A DNA stretch of 64,000 nucleotides. Origin: JAFGBI01 sp964454025. Its GTDB lineage: Bacteria > Myxococcota_A > Polyangia > Polyangiales > Polyangiaceae. The stretch spans positions 19,268 to 83,267 of the forward strand of contig CAYVRP010000022.1 in the NCBI GenBank assembly GCA_964454025.1, given 5' to 3'. Under the pieces are notes generated by a model. It was not told where the DNA came from. It saw only the letters and a program-made list of their open reading frames with translations, and did not search any database. Shown here piece after piece: positions 35,390 to 44,657 of this stretch. Each line of letters begins with the position of its first letter. The stretch's first letter is position 1. The position numbers and the translations under genes are program-made.

Positions 35390-35701
35390 GAGTCGGAAGA
35401 AGGGGGGGACCGATCTTGGGTGGCGTTCCGGCTCGTCGCAACGGGGCGAGGCCGGCAATGCCTCAGAAGTGCATCGGAAAATCAGTGAATCCAAGGACCT
35501 GACCGGCGCAGATCCCCGAACGGCCGACCGGATTCATACGAAGCTGCGCTGCACTTGTCGCTTTACTTGCAGGCACGTCCCGATCGATACGTCGCCCTTG
35601 CGAGCGGGTCACCGGCATTCTTGCCGCGCCAGGACGACAGCGCGGACCCCCTCGCGAACAGTGTCTCGGAACACCCGGGACCGCTGAGGAGGAAAGTAAG
35701 C
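35390..35701. other. Leader region of the Cys-rich lipoprotein gene
   Basis: A 312-base stretch, AT-richer at 35470-35560. I found no convincing -35/-10 pair. It ends with a near-perfect Shine-Dalgarno GAGGAGG (35686-35692), the strongest in the window, nine bases before the lipoprotein ATG, which implies high-level translation. Confidence 0.45.
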
Positions 35702-36979
35702 ATGGTGTCCAATCGTTGGCAGAAGAGCATCGTTCCGGCGTTTGCGCTGATCGCGGCGCCCTTGGTGATGAACTGCGGGGGCGGCGGTGGGATTCCGGGG
35801 ATGCCCGGCGGCGGCGGCGCCTGCAAGGTGGACCTCAAGGATCCCAGTGCGATCATGAAGGCGAGCTTCGGCATCGACGCCGAGCTCGAGGGGAAGGTGA
35901 AGGCGGCGATGGCCGCAGGCGCCAACCTGCAGAAGATCGCCGCTGACGTCGAGGCCGAGATCGCCGGCGCCTGCGGCCAGCTCGCCATGGACCTGGGCGC
36001 CAAGGAGGCGGACATCAAGCCGGCGGACAACAAGCCCGGCGCCAAGGCCAAGGCGGCCTGCGACGCGGCCGTCAAGCTCATCGGCGAGATGAAAGCGAAG
36101 GCCTCCGGCAAGCTGGCCGTCAAGGCCGGCGCGCCGCGCTGCGAGGCGTCCGTCGACGCCATGGCCAATTGCGCCGCCGAGTGCGACGCCAACATCGATC
36201 CGGGCAAGGTCGAGGCCAAGTGCGAGGGCGGTGAGCTCTCGGGCAAGTGCTCCGGCAAGTGCTCCGGCAGCTGCTCCGTCGAGGCGGGCGCCAAGTGCGA
36301 GGGCACCTGCTCGGGTACCTGCTCCGGCGCATGCACCGCCGACTTCAGCGGCAAGTGCGGCGGCAAGTGCGAGGGCAAGTGCGACGGCAAGAACACGACG
36401 GGTGAGTGCAAGGGCACCTGCGAGGGCAAGTGTGACGCCAAGGCCGAGGGCACCTGCGGCGGCGAGTGCAAGGGGACCTGCAGCGCGTCCTGCTCCGTCA
36501 AGGCGGAGGGCGAGTGCAAGGGCACCTGCTCTGGCAGCTGCGACGTCAAGATGGAGGCCCCGACCTGCTCCGGTACGGTCGAGCCACCCGAGATGAGCGC
36601 GGAGTGCAAGGCCAACTGCGACGCCAAGCTCAACGCCGAGATGAAGTGCACGCCGCCCACCGTGGTGGTGGTGATCGAGGGCGCTGCGGACGCCGAGGCG
36701 GCGACGAAGCTCAAGGGCGCGCTGGAGGCCAACCTCCCGGCGATCCTCAAGGTCGCGGTCGGGATGAAGGACAAGCTCGCCGCCGTGACCGCGAGCGTGA
36801 AGGCGAGCCTCGAGGGAGTCCAGGGGCTCGTCAAGGCTGGCGGCAACATGGACGCCAACATGATGGCCGTGGTCGGCTGCGTGGCGAGTTCGCTCAAGGC
36901 GCAGGTCGACGCGTCGGTGTCGATCAACGTGTCGGTCGAGGCGAGCGCCTCGGCGTCGGGCTCGGCATCAGCCGGCTGA
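35702..36979 (+). CDS. Cysteine-rich repeat lipoprotein, function unknown
   Basis: 425-residue predicted lipoprotein: signal WQKSIVPAFALIAAPLVMNC, then a Gly-rich linker (GGGGGIPGMPGGGGAC). Residues about 40-170 are helical and Lys/Ala-rich. Residues 174-316 hold 25 cysteines in a repeat of period four built from C-x-G-x-C units (KCSGKCSGSC, KCEGTCSGTCSGAC, GKCGGKCEGKCDG, ECKGTCEGKCD), separated by short SVEAGA, TADFS and KNTTG spacers. The last 100 residues are helical (LKGALEANLPAILKVAVGMKDKL) and end Ser/Ala-rich. The pattern could bind metal (metallothionein-like) or form a disulfide ladder; exported location favours the latter, but this is inference. No family recognised. Very strong ribosome-binding site; bidirectional terminator follows. 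Confidence 0.8.
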   Translation: MVSNRWQKSIVPAFALIAAPLVMNCGGGGGIPGMPGGGGACKVDLKDPSAIMKASFGIDAELEGKVKAAMAAGANLQKIAADVEAEIAGACGQLAMDLGAKEADIKPADNKPGAKAKAACDAAVKLIGEMKAKASGKLAVKAGAPRCEASVDAMANCAAECDANIDPGKVEAKCEGGELSGKCSGKCSGSCSVEAGAKCEGTCSGTCSGACTADFSGKCGGKCEGKCDGKNTTGECKGTCEGKCDAKAEGTCGGECKGTCSASCSVKAEGECKGTCSGSCDVKMEAPTCSGTVEPPEMSAECKANCDAKLNAEMKCTPPTVVVVIEGAADAEAATKLKGALEANLPAILKVAVGMKDKLAAVTASVKASLEGVQGLVKAGGNMDANMMAVVGCVASSLKAQVDASVSINVSVEASASASGSASAG

Positions 36980-37034
36980 CGCGCGCCGATCGGCGCCGGA
37001 TTCGCCGAGGAGCGGGTGGCCGGCGCCTGAGGGA

Positions 37035-37075
37035 GAGGGCGACCTCGCTCGTGCGGGGTCGCCCTTCTCTTCTCC
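37035..37075 (+). terminator. Terminator between Cys-rich lipoprotein and nagZ
   Basis: GGGCGACC (37037-37044) pairs with GGTCGCCC (37057-37064), followed by TTCTCTTCT on the plus strand; the other strand reads a pyrimidine run after the same stem, so it can serve both convergent genes. Confidence 0.6.
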
Positions 37076-37102
37076 GGGGGGCACGAAGGGGGGGCGACGG
37101 TT

Positions 37103-38188
37103 TCAGACCGCAGCCGTGACGGCGAGCAGCTCCGGCAGGGCAGCCAGCGCCGCCGCGACGGTGGCGGGGCGGGGCGCGAAGCGTTGGCGCACCGTGATGG
37201 ATCTCTCGAACGCCTCGACGCAGCGGGCGCAGAAGCTCGGATCGGCGCTCGCCCTCGCCACGAGCGCCTCCTGCGCTCGTGCCTGGAGGGCCGCGTCGTG
37301 ACAAGCGAGCAGGCCGTCGCAGCCCGCCTCGACCGCGGCGACGGCGCTCTGCTCCACGGACATCCGGTCCGCCAGCGCCCGCATCGCGAGGTCATCGGAG
37401 AACAGCACCCCGCCGAAGGCGAGCTCCTCGCGCAGCAGGGTGGTCGCGATCCGGTGGCTGAGCGGGGCGGGCACCCGCGGGTCCAGCGCCGAGAAGACGA
37501 CGTGGGCGCTCATGAGCGCCGCCACGCCCGCCGAGGCCGCAGCGCGGAAGGGCACGAGCTCCACGGCGCGGAGTCGCTCGGGACCGTGGTCCACGCTGGG
37601 CAGGGCGACGTGGCTGTCGAGGTGAGTGTCCCCGTGGCCGGGGAAGTGCTTGCCGCAAGCGGCCACGCCACCGCTCTGCAGGCCCCTCGCGAAGGCGATC
37701 CCGAGCGCGGCCACCCGGTCTGGACGATTGGAGAAGGCTCGATCACCGATGACCGGGTTGGCCGGATTGGAGTCCACGTCGAGGACGGGGGCGAAATCGA
37801 TGCCGAAGCCGAGGGGGGCGAGCACCCCGGCGACCGCCGCCCCGGCACGCCGGCAGAGCTCCGGGTCGTCGGCTGAGCCGAGGCGGCGCATCGGGGGCAG
37901 GGGACGCACGGGTGCGGGTAGACGCGACACCCGGCCGCCCTCCTCATCCAGGCCCACGAAGGGAACGAGCTCGCGCGGCGCCGCCGCCACCGCCGTTTCG
38001 CTCGCCCGCGCCGCCGCCTCGAGGTGGGGGAGGTTGCGCCGGAAGGCGATGAGCCCGCCGCGCTCGCCCGCGCGCAGCGCAGCGATGAGCTCCGAGGGGA
38101 GCTCCACCCCGTCCCAGCCGCAGACCAGGAGCTGACCGCAGAGCTGGCGGAGGGAGAGTCCCAGGGGCACGAGCGGTGGAGCTAGCAC
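37103..38188 (-). CDS. nagZ: Beta-N-acetylhexosaminidase (NagZ-like, GH3)
   Basis: Glycoside hydrolase family 3 enzyme releasing GlcNAc from anhydromuropeptides in wall recycling. The 361-residue protein has VGLDEEGGRVSRL, FGIDFAPVLDVDSNPANPVIGDRAFS, the catalytic-loop motif ACGKHFPGHGDTHLDSH and the nucleophile motif VLFSDDLAMRALA. Start is GTG (38188). There is no signal peptide, consistent with a cytoplasmic enzyme. Upstream of it on the same strand is glmM, 44 bases away, so the two may be co-transcribed. Confidence 0.92.
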   Translation of the reverse strand: MLAPPLVPLGLSLRQLCGQLLVCGWDGVELPSELIAALRAGERGGLIAFRRNLPHLEAAARASETAVAAAPRELVPFVGLDEEGGRVSRLPAPVRPLPPMRRLGSADDPELCRRAGAAVAGVLAPLGFGIDFAPVLDVDSNPANPVIGDRAFSNRPDRVAALGIAFARGLQSGGVAACGKHFPGHGDTHLDSHVALPSVDHGPERLRAVELVPFRAAASAGVAALMSAHVVFSALDPRVPAPLSHRIATTLLREELAFGGVLFSDDLAMRALADRMSVEQSAVAAVEAGCDGLLACHDAALQARAQEALVARASADPSFCARCVEAFERSITVRQRFAPRPATVAAALAALPELLAVTAAV

Positions 38189-38232
38189 GCCGGCGCGCGC
38201 GATCCCAAGATCGGCGCGTCGAGGGCGCTCGG

Positions 38233-39615
38233 TCAGGCTCCCACGCCGAGGTCGCGGCGCGCGAGCGCGATGAGCTCCTCGCAGATCTGCTCGAGCTCCA
38301 CCGGGTTCGGCCCCTCCGCCATCACCCGGAGCTTGGGCTCCGTCCCGCTCCAGCGCACCAGCACCCGCCCTCGCTCCCGCAGTCGCCGCTCCGCGTCCGC
38401 GATCCCGCGGGCGAGCCCGGGCAGCTCGGCGAGGGGGCGCCGCTCGGGCAGCGTCACGTTCTTGAGCAGCTGAGGGAGCCGCTCCATGACCCGCCTGAGC
38501 TCGCTCAACGGCCGTCCCTCTCGCACCAGGATGGCGAGGACCTGGAGGGCGGCCAGGACGCCGTCCCCCGTCGTCGCGTGCTCGAGGAAGATGAGGTGTC
38601 CAGACTGTTCGCCGCCGAAACGATAGCCGCCGCGCTGCATCTCCTCCACGACGTAGCGATCGCCGACCCCCGTCCGCAGCAGCCGCCCGCCGGCGGCCGA
38701 GAGCGCCAGCTCGAGCCCCAGGTTGCTCATGACCGTGGCGACGACGGTCCGGTGGGGGAGCGCCCCCCGCCGCAGGAGCCGGGTGGCGTAGAGCGCCATC
38801 ACCACGTCCCCGTCGATGATCTCACCCCGCTCGTCCACCAGGATGACCCGGGCTGCGTCCCCATCGAGCGCGACCCCGACGTGGGCGCCCGTGGCCAGCA
38901 CGACCTCGCGGACCCGCTCCGGGTGGAGCGCCCCGCAGGCATCGTTGATGTTGGTCCCGTCGGGCTGGCAGCCGAGCGGGATCACCTCCGCCCCGAGCTC
39001 GGCGAACACGGCGGGTGCCACTCGATGCGCGGCGCCGTGGGCCGCGTCCACGGCGACGCGGACCCCGGAGAGGTCGAGATCGCCGGGGAAGGTCTGCTTC
39101 AGGTGCGCCACGCAGAGCTCCGTCGCGTCCTCGACGTCCCGGACCCCGCCGATGGCGGCGCCGTGTCGACGCTCCCGCTCCAGGGAGCCGTCGCCGAGGA
39201 GGACCTCGATTTCGGCCTCCATGGCGTCGGAGAGCTTGAACCCGTCGGCGCCGAACACCTTGATGCCGTTGTCGGTGAACGGGTTGTGACTGGCGCTGAT
39301 GACCACCCCCGCGTGGGCCTGCAAGCGCCGCGTCAGGTAGGCGACCCCCGGGGTCGGGATCTCGCCGCCGTCGAGCACGGTCCCGCCCATCGCCGTGACC
39401 CCTGCGGTCAACGCCGCGGCGAGCATGGGGCCGCTCACACGGGTGTCGCGGCCCAGCACGATACGGGGCGCAGGTCCCGCGCCGGACCGCCGCGCCGCCA
39501 CCGTCACCGCGGCGCCGAGGCGCACGCAGAGCTCGGGTGTGACGGGGTCCTCATTGGCGCGTCCACGGACGCCATCGGTTCCAAAGAGGCGACGGCTAGG
39601 CGAGGGCTGCGTCAA
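38233..39615 (-). CDS. glmM: Phosphoglucosamine mutase (GlmM)
   Basis: Interconverts glucosamine-6-P and -1-P for UDP-GlcNAc synthesis. The 460-residue alpha-D-phosphohexomutase begins RLFGTDGVRGRAN, has the phosphoserine loop VVISASHNPFTDNGIK, the magnesium loop ALDGDAARVILVD, the sugar loop GGEQSGHLIF and the phosphate loop VRWSGTEPKLRVM. GGEQSGH is typical of GlmM. The start is a TTG (39615), the only in-frame candidate that keeps the conserved N-terminus. Confidence 0.95.
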   Translation of the reverse strand: MTQPSPSRRLFGTDGVRGRANEDPVTPELCVRLGAAVTVAARRSGAGPAPRIVLGRDTRVSGPMLAAALTAGVTAMGGTVLDGGEIPTPGVAYLTRRLQAHAGVVISASHNPFTDNGIKVFGADGFKLSDAMEAEIEVLLGDGSLERERRHGAAIGGVRDVEDATELCVAHLKQTFPGDLDLSGVRVAVDAAHGAAHRVAPAVFAELGAEVIPLGCQPDGTNINDACGALHPERVREVVLATGAHVGVALDGDAARVILVDERGEIIDGDVVMALYATRLLRRGALPHRTVVATVMSNLGLELALSAAGGRLLRTGVGDRYVVEEMQRGGYRFGGEQSGHLIFLEHATTGDGVLAALQVLAILVREGRPLSELRRVMERLPQLLKNVTLPERRPLAELPGLARGIADAERRLRERGRVLVRWSGTEPKLRVMAEGPNPVELEQICEELIALARRDLGVGA

Positions 39616-39647
39616 GGTTGCTCACCGGACGGACTGCGGTTCGCTCC

Positions 39648-40877
39648 TCAGCCTTCGATCGCGGGGGCGGACCGGAGGCCCAGCAGGGTGGCGCGCGCGG
39701 CGCCGACCAGGTAGGTCGAGCCGGTCACCACCACGACGCCTCGGCTCCCGACCAGCTCGCGGGCTCGGCTCAGCGCCTCGGACACCGACGCGACCACCTC
39801 GCCCGGGAGGTAGCTGGCCATCTCGGCCGGGTTGGCGGCCGTACGCACCGGCGGCGCGACGTAGATGCGGTGCCCCGCCGCATGGTCCAAGCGCTGCAGC
39901 ATCGCTCGCCAGTTCTTGGACGCGAGCGTGCCGAAGACCAGGGCCACGTCGCGTCGCGAGTCGATGTCACCCAGGACGCTCGGATCGATGACGTGCGAGA
40001 GCGCGACCGCTCCATCCGGGTTGTGCGCGCAATCGAGCAGCGTCAGCTCTTGCCCGTTGCGGTGCAAGAGCTCGTTGCGACCGGGCCACGACGTCGCCTC
40101 GATCCCGTTGGCCATCGTCTCGGGGGAGAGCCCGAGCTCACGGCCGATCGAGACGGCTACGGCGAGGTTCGTGCCCAGCATCGCCATCCGCGGATAGGCG
40201 AGGGGGGCACCGACGATGGGCTCCGGGCTGCCGAGGGGGACCAGCCGTGCCCCGACCTCCTCGATGCGGGCAGCGATCACGTCTCGGGCATCGGGGTGCA
40301 GCTTGCCGAGGACGACCGCCGATCCCGGCTTGATGATCCCGGCCTTTTCCCGGGCGATCGCCGCCAGCGTATCACCGAGATCCGCCATGTGATCGAAGGC
40401 CACTCGCGTGATGGATGCCACCCGTGGCGGGGGCACGACGTTGGTGGCGGCGAGGCGCCCGCCCAGGCCGACCTCGACGACGGCGAGGGCGACCTTGGCT
40501 TCGCGAAACGCCAGAAACGCGACCAGGGTCATCACCTCGAAGAACGTGAGCTCGGGATCGCGATCGAGGACCCCGTCGATCAGCTCCGCGAGCACCTCGT
40601 CTTCGAGGGGCGCGCCGCCGATCTGGACACGCTCGGCGAGGCGGACCAGGTGCGGAGAAGTGTACAGGCCGACACGCCGCCCGGCCGCCTGCGTCATCGA
40701 AGCCACGAACGCGCAGACGCTACCCTTGCCGTTGGTGCCCCCCACGTGCACCACCTCGAATGTCCGCTCCGGGTGGCCGAGGGCGGCAGTGACCTGCTCC
40801 ATGCGCTCGAGCCCCAGCTTGCGCCCGTAGGCCGCGCGCGCGTAGAGCCGCTCCAGGGTGGCGCAGAAATCGGTCAC
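39648..40877 (-). CDS. folC: Folylpolyglutamate synthase / dihydrofolate synthase (FolC)
   Basis: Mur-ligase-family enzyme adding glutamate to (dihydro)folates. The 409-residue protein has the P-loop VVHVGGTNGKGSVCAF, the YTSPHLVRLAERVQIGG segment, VVEVGLGGRLAATNVV, and the C-terminal domain LLDCAHNPDGAVALSHV. The GTG start overlaps the accD stop (GTGA), the usual accD-folC arrangement, and avoids an artefactual extension through accD. Confidence 0.93.
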   Translation of the reverse strand: MTDFCATLERLYARAAYGRKLGLERMEQVTAALGHPERTFEVVHVGGTNGKGSVCAFVASMTQAAGRRVGLYTSPHLVRLAERVQIGGAPLEDEVLAELIDGVLDRDPELTFFEVMTLVAFLAFREAKVALAVVEVGLGGRLAATNVVPPPRVASITRVAFDHMADLGDTLAAIAREKAGIIKPGSAVVLGKLHPDARDVIAARIEEVGARLVPLGSPEPIVGAPLAYPRMAMLGTNLAVAVSIGRELGLSPETMANGIEATSWPGRNELLHRNGQELTLLDCAHNPDGAVALSHVIDPSVLGDIDSRRDVALVFGTLASKNWRAMLQRLDHAAGHRIYVAPPVRTAANPAEMASYLPGEVVASVSEALSRARELVGSRGVVVVTGSTYLVGAARATLLGLRSAPAIEG

Positions 40878-41722
40878 GTGAGGGCTCCTCCGAGGTGCGT
40901 GAGCAGCAGCGACAGCGTCGCCTTGAGCTCGGTTCGCGGCACCACGAGGTCGACCATCCCGTGGCTCAGCAGGAACTCCGCCCGCTGGAACCCCGGAGGG
41001 AGTTTCGTGCGCAGGGTGTTCTCGATCACGCGGGGACCGGCGAAGCCGATCAGCGCGCCCCGTTCGGCGATGTTCACGTCCCCGAGCAGCGCCGTGGAGG
41101 CCGCGACGCCGCCCGTCGTCGGGTGCAGCGAGACGCTGAGGAACGGCCGCCCCGTCTCCCGGAAGCGCCCGAGGGCGGAGCAGGTCTTGGCCATCTGCAT
41201 CAGGCTGAGGATCCCCTCCTGCATTCGTGCTCCGCCGGAGGCATGCAGCAGAACCACGGGGAGCCGGTCCCGCGTGGCCCGCTCGAAGAGCCGGGTAACG
41301 CGCTCCCCGACCACCGAGCCCATGCTGCCGCCCATGAACGCGAAGATGTAGCAGCCGTAGGCCACCGCGTGCCCATCGATGCGCGCGCGACCGACCTCGA
41401 TCGCCTCCGTGCGCCGGGTCTTCGCCTGCGCCGCCTCCAGACGGCTCGAATAGCTCTTGCCATCGAAGAAGCCCAGAGGGTCCGTCGGCAGGACGTGCTC
41501 CTCCCACACCTCGAGCTCTCCCCCGTCGAGCAGGAGCTGGCGCCAGCCGTCGACGCCGAGCGGGTGATGGTGCCCGCACGCGGGGCAGACCTGCGCGCAG
41601 GCCGCGAGGTGCTCGGCAGTGAAGACCTCCCCGCACTCGGAGCACTTGCCGAAGACACCCTGGCCGATGGAGCGCTTCTCGCCGTCGAGCGGCTGGGCGG
41701 GGGTTTTTTCAGGGAAGGTCAC
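40874..41722 (-). CDS. accD: Acetyl-CoA carboxylase carboxyltransferase beta subunit (AccD)
   Basis: Beta subunit of the carboxyltransferase making malonyl-CoA. The 282-residue protein has the N-terminal four-cysteine zinc ribbon (KCSECGEVF ... VCPACGHH) and crotonase-fold blocks VGRARIDGHAVAYGCYIFAFMGGSMGSVVGE, HASGGARMQEGILSLMQMAK and TTGGVAAS. accA is not in the window, so the subunits are encoded apart. Coupled to folC downstream. Confidence 0.95.
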   Translation of the reverse strand: MTFPEKTPAQPLDGEKRSIGQGVFGKCSECGEVFTAEHLAACAQVCPACGHHHPLGVDGWRQLLLDGGELEVWEEHVLPTDPLGFFDGKSYSSRLEAAQAKTRRTEAIEVGRARIDGHAVAYGCYIFAFMGGSMGSVVGERVTRLFERATRDRLPVVLLHASGGARMQEGILSLMQMAKTCSALGRFRETGRPFLSVSLHPTTGGVAASTALLGDVNIAERGALIGFAGPRVIENTLRTKLPPGFQRAEFLLSHGMVDLVVPRTELKATLSLLLTHLGGALT

Positions 41723-42002
41723 GGTTGGGCGGTAGGCCTTGGCGGCGTGCGCGAGGGACGCTCGCGTGCCGGACAGGCCGGGGGGAGTCTAGAGAGGTTC
41801 GGCGGTCAGGGCCACGATTCGAGGAACGAGGGAGCGTCATTCAGGACCGTTCGCGAAGCAACTCCGCGCCCCCGCGCGTTCGACTGGCCCGGAGTCTGCC
41901 GAGGGTTGCCGGGGATTGGCCGCACGACCGGTCAGCGATCGGCCGCCACCAATTGGGTGTGGAGCGGCGGCTGACCACGGCCGTGTCGCTTGAAAAGGCA
42001 GC

Positions 42003-44657
42003 GTGGGGGACGCCAAACTCGCGCGCGCCATGGAAGGCGCGACGCGTGCGGGGACGGCCGCGGGGCTGAGTCTACGCGCACCCCTCGTCGGACGCGACCG
42101 GGAGCTCGAGGCGCTCATCGCGTTCCTGCGCGGGACGGAGGACGCCCGGACTCGCGCCTTCACGGTCCTCGGGCCCGCGGGCATCGGCAAGACACGGCTG
42201 GTTGACGAGGCGCTGGCTCGGGTCGCGGACGGGACACCGCGTCGCGCGCGGCTGTACCGGTCGAGCGCGCGGTCGCCGAGCCGTGGCTTCGGCCTCATCG
42301 CGACGCTGCTCCGGTCGCGGTTCCGGATCGCGGAGGGCATGCCGGCCGCTGCCGCCCAGGCGCAGGTCCGCTCGCAGGTGGCGAGCGTGCTCGACGACCG
42401 GCGTGTCGGGGACGTCTGCTTCTTCCTCGGGCAGATGATGGATCTGCGCTTCTTCGACAGTCCGCTGACCAAGGCCGTCGCCCAGGACTCGGCGCAGGTC
42501 GCGCACCTCGAGCACGCCGTCGTCAAGAGCTTCTTCGAGGCGGACGCGGCGCAGTCGCCGCTCACGCTGGTCCTCGACGATCTGCACCTCGCGGATGACG
42601 ACTCGCTCGGGCTCCTGAGCTACCTGCTGTCGCACGTGGAGGCCCCTCTGGCGGTGGTCGCGACGGCGCGCAACGACCTGATTTCCCGGCGCGAGGGGTA
42701 TTTCGAGATCCCACCTGGGCGCCACCACCGGGTCGAGCGCGGGCCCGTGGACGGCGCGGGGGCGCGGGAGATCCTGCGGGAGCTGCTCGCTCCTTGCGAG
42801 GGGGGCGTCCCGGAGGCCCTCGTGGAGGCGGCCGTGTCGGCTGCGGGCGGCTGCCCCGGTCTGCTCGAGCAGATGGTCCGCTTGTATCACGACGCTGGCG
42901 TGCTCGAGGAGGTGAACCTGCTCACCCCGGATCCCACCTGGCGCGTGAACCCCGAGCGCCTGGCGGGAGTCGAGCTGCCGTTCACCATCGACGCCGCGGT
43001 CGAGGCACGCACCGCGGCGCTACCGGCGCGGGAGCGCCGCATCCTCGAGTGGGCCGCCGCGATGGGCAGCGTCTTTTGGCGCGGGGGGATCGTGGCGATC
43101 CACCGCCGCGAGGCGGAATCCCCGGAGTACTGGCACCCCGGGGACGACGGCACGGAAGTCGACCGGGCGCTGGCCGAGCTCAGCGCCCGCGGCCACGTGC
43201 TGAAGCTGCCGGACTCGACCTTTCCGGGGGACGTGGAGTACGTCTTCAAGCACAACCTCGAACGGGAGCGGCTCGTGTCTCTCACCAGTCCGGCGGCCGC
43301 ACGGCGATATCACCAGGCCATCGCGGACTGGCTCGCCGGGATGAAGGGGCTCGCGGGCGAGGAGGAGTACTTGTCGATGCTGGGGGAGCATCTGCTCGCC
43401 GGCGGAGGACAGACCCGCGCCGGGCGTGCCTACCTCGACGCCGGGGACGCGGCCAGGAGGCACTTCCGAGCCCGGAAGGCGGAGGAGCACTACCAGCGCG
43501 GGCTCGAGCTGCTCGGCGACGACGATCCGCGCCGACGCATCGACGCGCTTCGGGATCTGGGCGACGTGCGGCTCGTGCTCGGCCGACGTGAAGAGGCGGC
43601 GGCGGCGTTCCGCGAGATGCTGACGGCGGCGTTCCGCGTCGGCGATTTTTCCGCGGGCGGTGCCGCGCATGGCCGCCTGGGTCGGCTCCTTCGCGACACC
43701 GGGTGCCTGGCGGAGGCCCGCCCCCACCTCCAGACGGCGCTCGAGCTCTGCACCGCCGCGGGGGACCTGCCCGGGGTCGCGACCGCCCGCGACGACATAG
43801 GGCAGCTGCTGTGGATGAAGGGCGACTACGAGCTCGCGGTGGAGGAGCTCCAGGCCGCCCTCGACATGCGCCGGACCCACGGCGACCGTCGGAGCATTGC
43901 CCAGAGCCTGTCGAACCTTGGCCGCGTGCTGCTCGACCGGGGGCAGGCCGCGGAGGCGCGGGCCGCGCTCGAGGGCGCGCTGAACCTCCGGCGTGAGCTC
44001 GGCGAGCCCCTCGACATCGTCTCCAGCCTCATCGACCTCGGACGTTTGGCGCAGGAGCAGGGGGACCATCGTCTGTCGCTGAGCCTGCTGCGAGAGGCCT
44101 ACGGGATCGTCGAGGAGGCGGGGGCACGCAACCGCATGGCGGTGATCCTGACCCTGATCGGCGAAACCCACGACCGGCTCGGGGACGCCACGCAGGCAGT
44201 GAGGGTCCTCACCGAAGCAGAAAGGATCTGCGGGGAGCTCGGCGATCGCCTGCACCTCGGAGAGGCGAAGCGCGGGCTCGCGAAGGTCTTTCTCAAGCAG
44301 GGGGAGCTTCGGCTGGCGCGAGAGAACGTCAAGGCGGCGATGGAAATCTTCGGCAGCCTGCGGAGCAAGGTGAATCTCGCGGCGGCGCTCCGCACCTGCG
44401 GGGAAATCACCGCGGCGGGCGGCTGGGGGAACGCGCACCGCGCCAAGGCCGCCGACTACTTCATGAAGTCGATCCAGCTCTGTAAAGAGGTTGGTAACGA
44501 GCTCGAGGTGGCCAAGAGCTACCGCGCGTTCGCGCACTACGTCCAGAACTCGGAGGACTGGCGGCACGACGCGGAGATCCAGGCCAAAGCCACCCGCCTC
44601 GACGCCATGGCCGAGGAGATCTTCACCCGCCGTCGGAGCGCCCTCAGTGCCCGGTAG
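42003..44657 (+). CDS. STAND-type AAA ATPase with TPR array
   Basis: 884-residue putative regulatory or scaffold ATPase. Residues about 25-290: a predicted NTPase with LVGRDRELEALIAFL, Walker A LGPAGIGKTRLVDEAL and Walker B PLTLVLDDLHLADDDSLGLLSYLL. Then a winged-helix-like region (FTIDAAVEARTAALPARERRILEWAAAMG). From about residue 450 to the end there are roughly ten TPRs (EEHYQRGLELLGDDDPRRRIDALRDLGDV, ARPHLQTALELCTAAGDL, YELAVEELQAALDMRR). In related myxobacterial proteins such modules sit behind a kinase or cyclase domain; here there is none at either end. GTG start supported by AAGG four bases upstream; ATG 42030 is an alternative. Cytoplasmic. Confidence 0.82.
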   Translation: MGDAKLARAMEGATRAGTAAGLSLRAPLVGRDRELEALIAFLRGTEDARTRAFTVLGPAGIGKTRLVDEALARVADGTPRRARLYRSSARSPSRGFGLIATLLRSRFRIAEGMPAAAAQAQVRSQVASVLDDRRVGDVCFFLGQMMDLRFFDSPLTKAVAQDSAQVAHLEHAVVKSFFEADAAQSPLTLVLDDLHLADDDSLGLLSYLLSHVEAPLAVVATARNDLISRREGYFEIPPGRHHRVERGPVDGAGAREILRELLAPCEGGVPEALVEAAVSAAGGCPGLLEQMVRLYHDAGVLEEVNLLTPDPTWRVNPERLAGVELPFTIDAAVEARTAALPARERRILEWAAAMGSVFWRGGIVAIHRREAESPEYWHPGDDGTEVDRALAELSARGHVLKLPDSTFPGDVEYVFKHNLERERLVSLTSPAAARRYHQAIADWLAGMKGLAGEEEYLSMLGEHLLAGGGQTRAGRAYLDAGDAARRHFRARKAEEHYQRGLELLGDDDPRRRIDALRDLGDVRLVLGRREEAAAAFREMLTAAFRVGDFSAGGAAHGRLGRLLRDTGCLAEARPHLQTALELCTAAGDLPGVATARDDIGQLLWMKGDYELAVEELQAALDMRRTHGDRRSIAQSLSNLGRVLLDRGQAAEARAALEGALNLRRELGEPLDIVSSLIDLGRLAQEQGDHRLSLSLLREAYGIVEEAGARNRMAVILTLIGETHDRLGDATQAVRVLTEAERICGELGDRLHLGEAKRGLAKVFLKQGELRLARENVKAAMEIFGSLRSKVNLAAALRTCGEITAAGGWGNAHRAKAADYFMKSIQLCKEVGNELEVAKSYRAFAHYVQNSEDWRHDAEIQAKATRLDAMAEEIFTRRRSALSAR

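Noticed and set aside
35563..37395. 610-residue minus-strand frame opposite the Cys-rich lipoprotein
   Set aside because: It has Pro/Ser/Leu low complexity produced by the repeat on the other strand; the plus strand has signal peptide, lipobox and Shine-Dalgarno.
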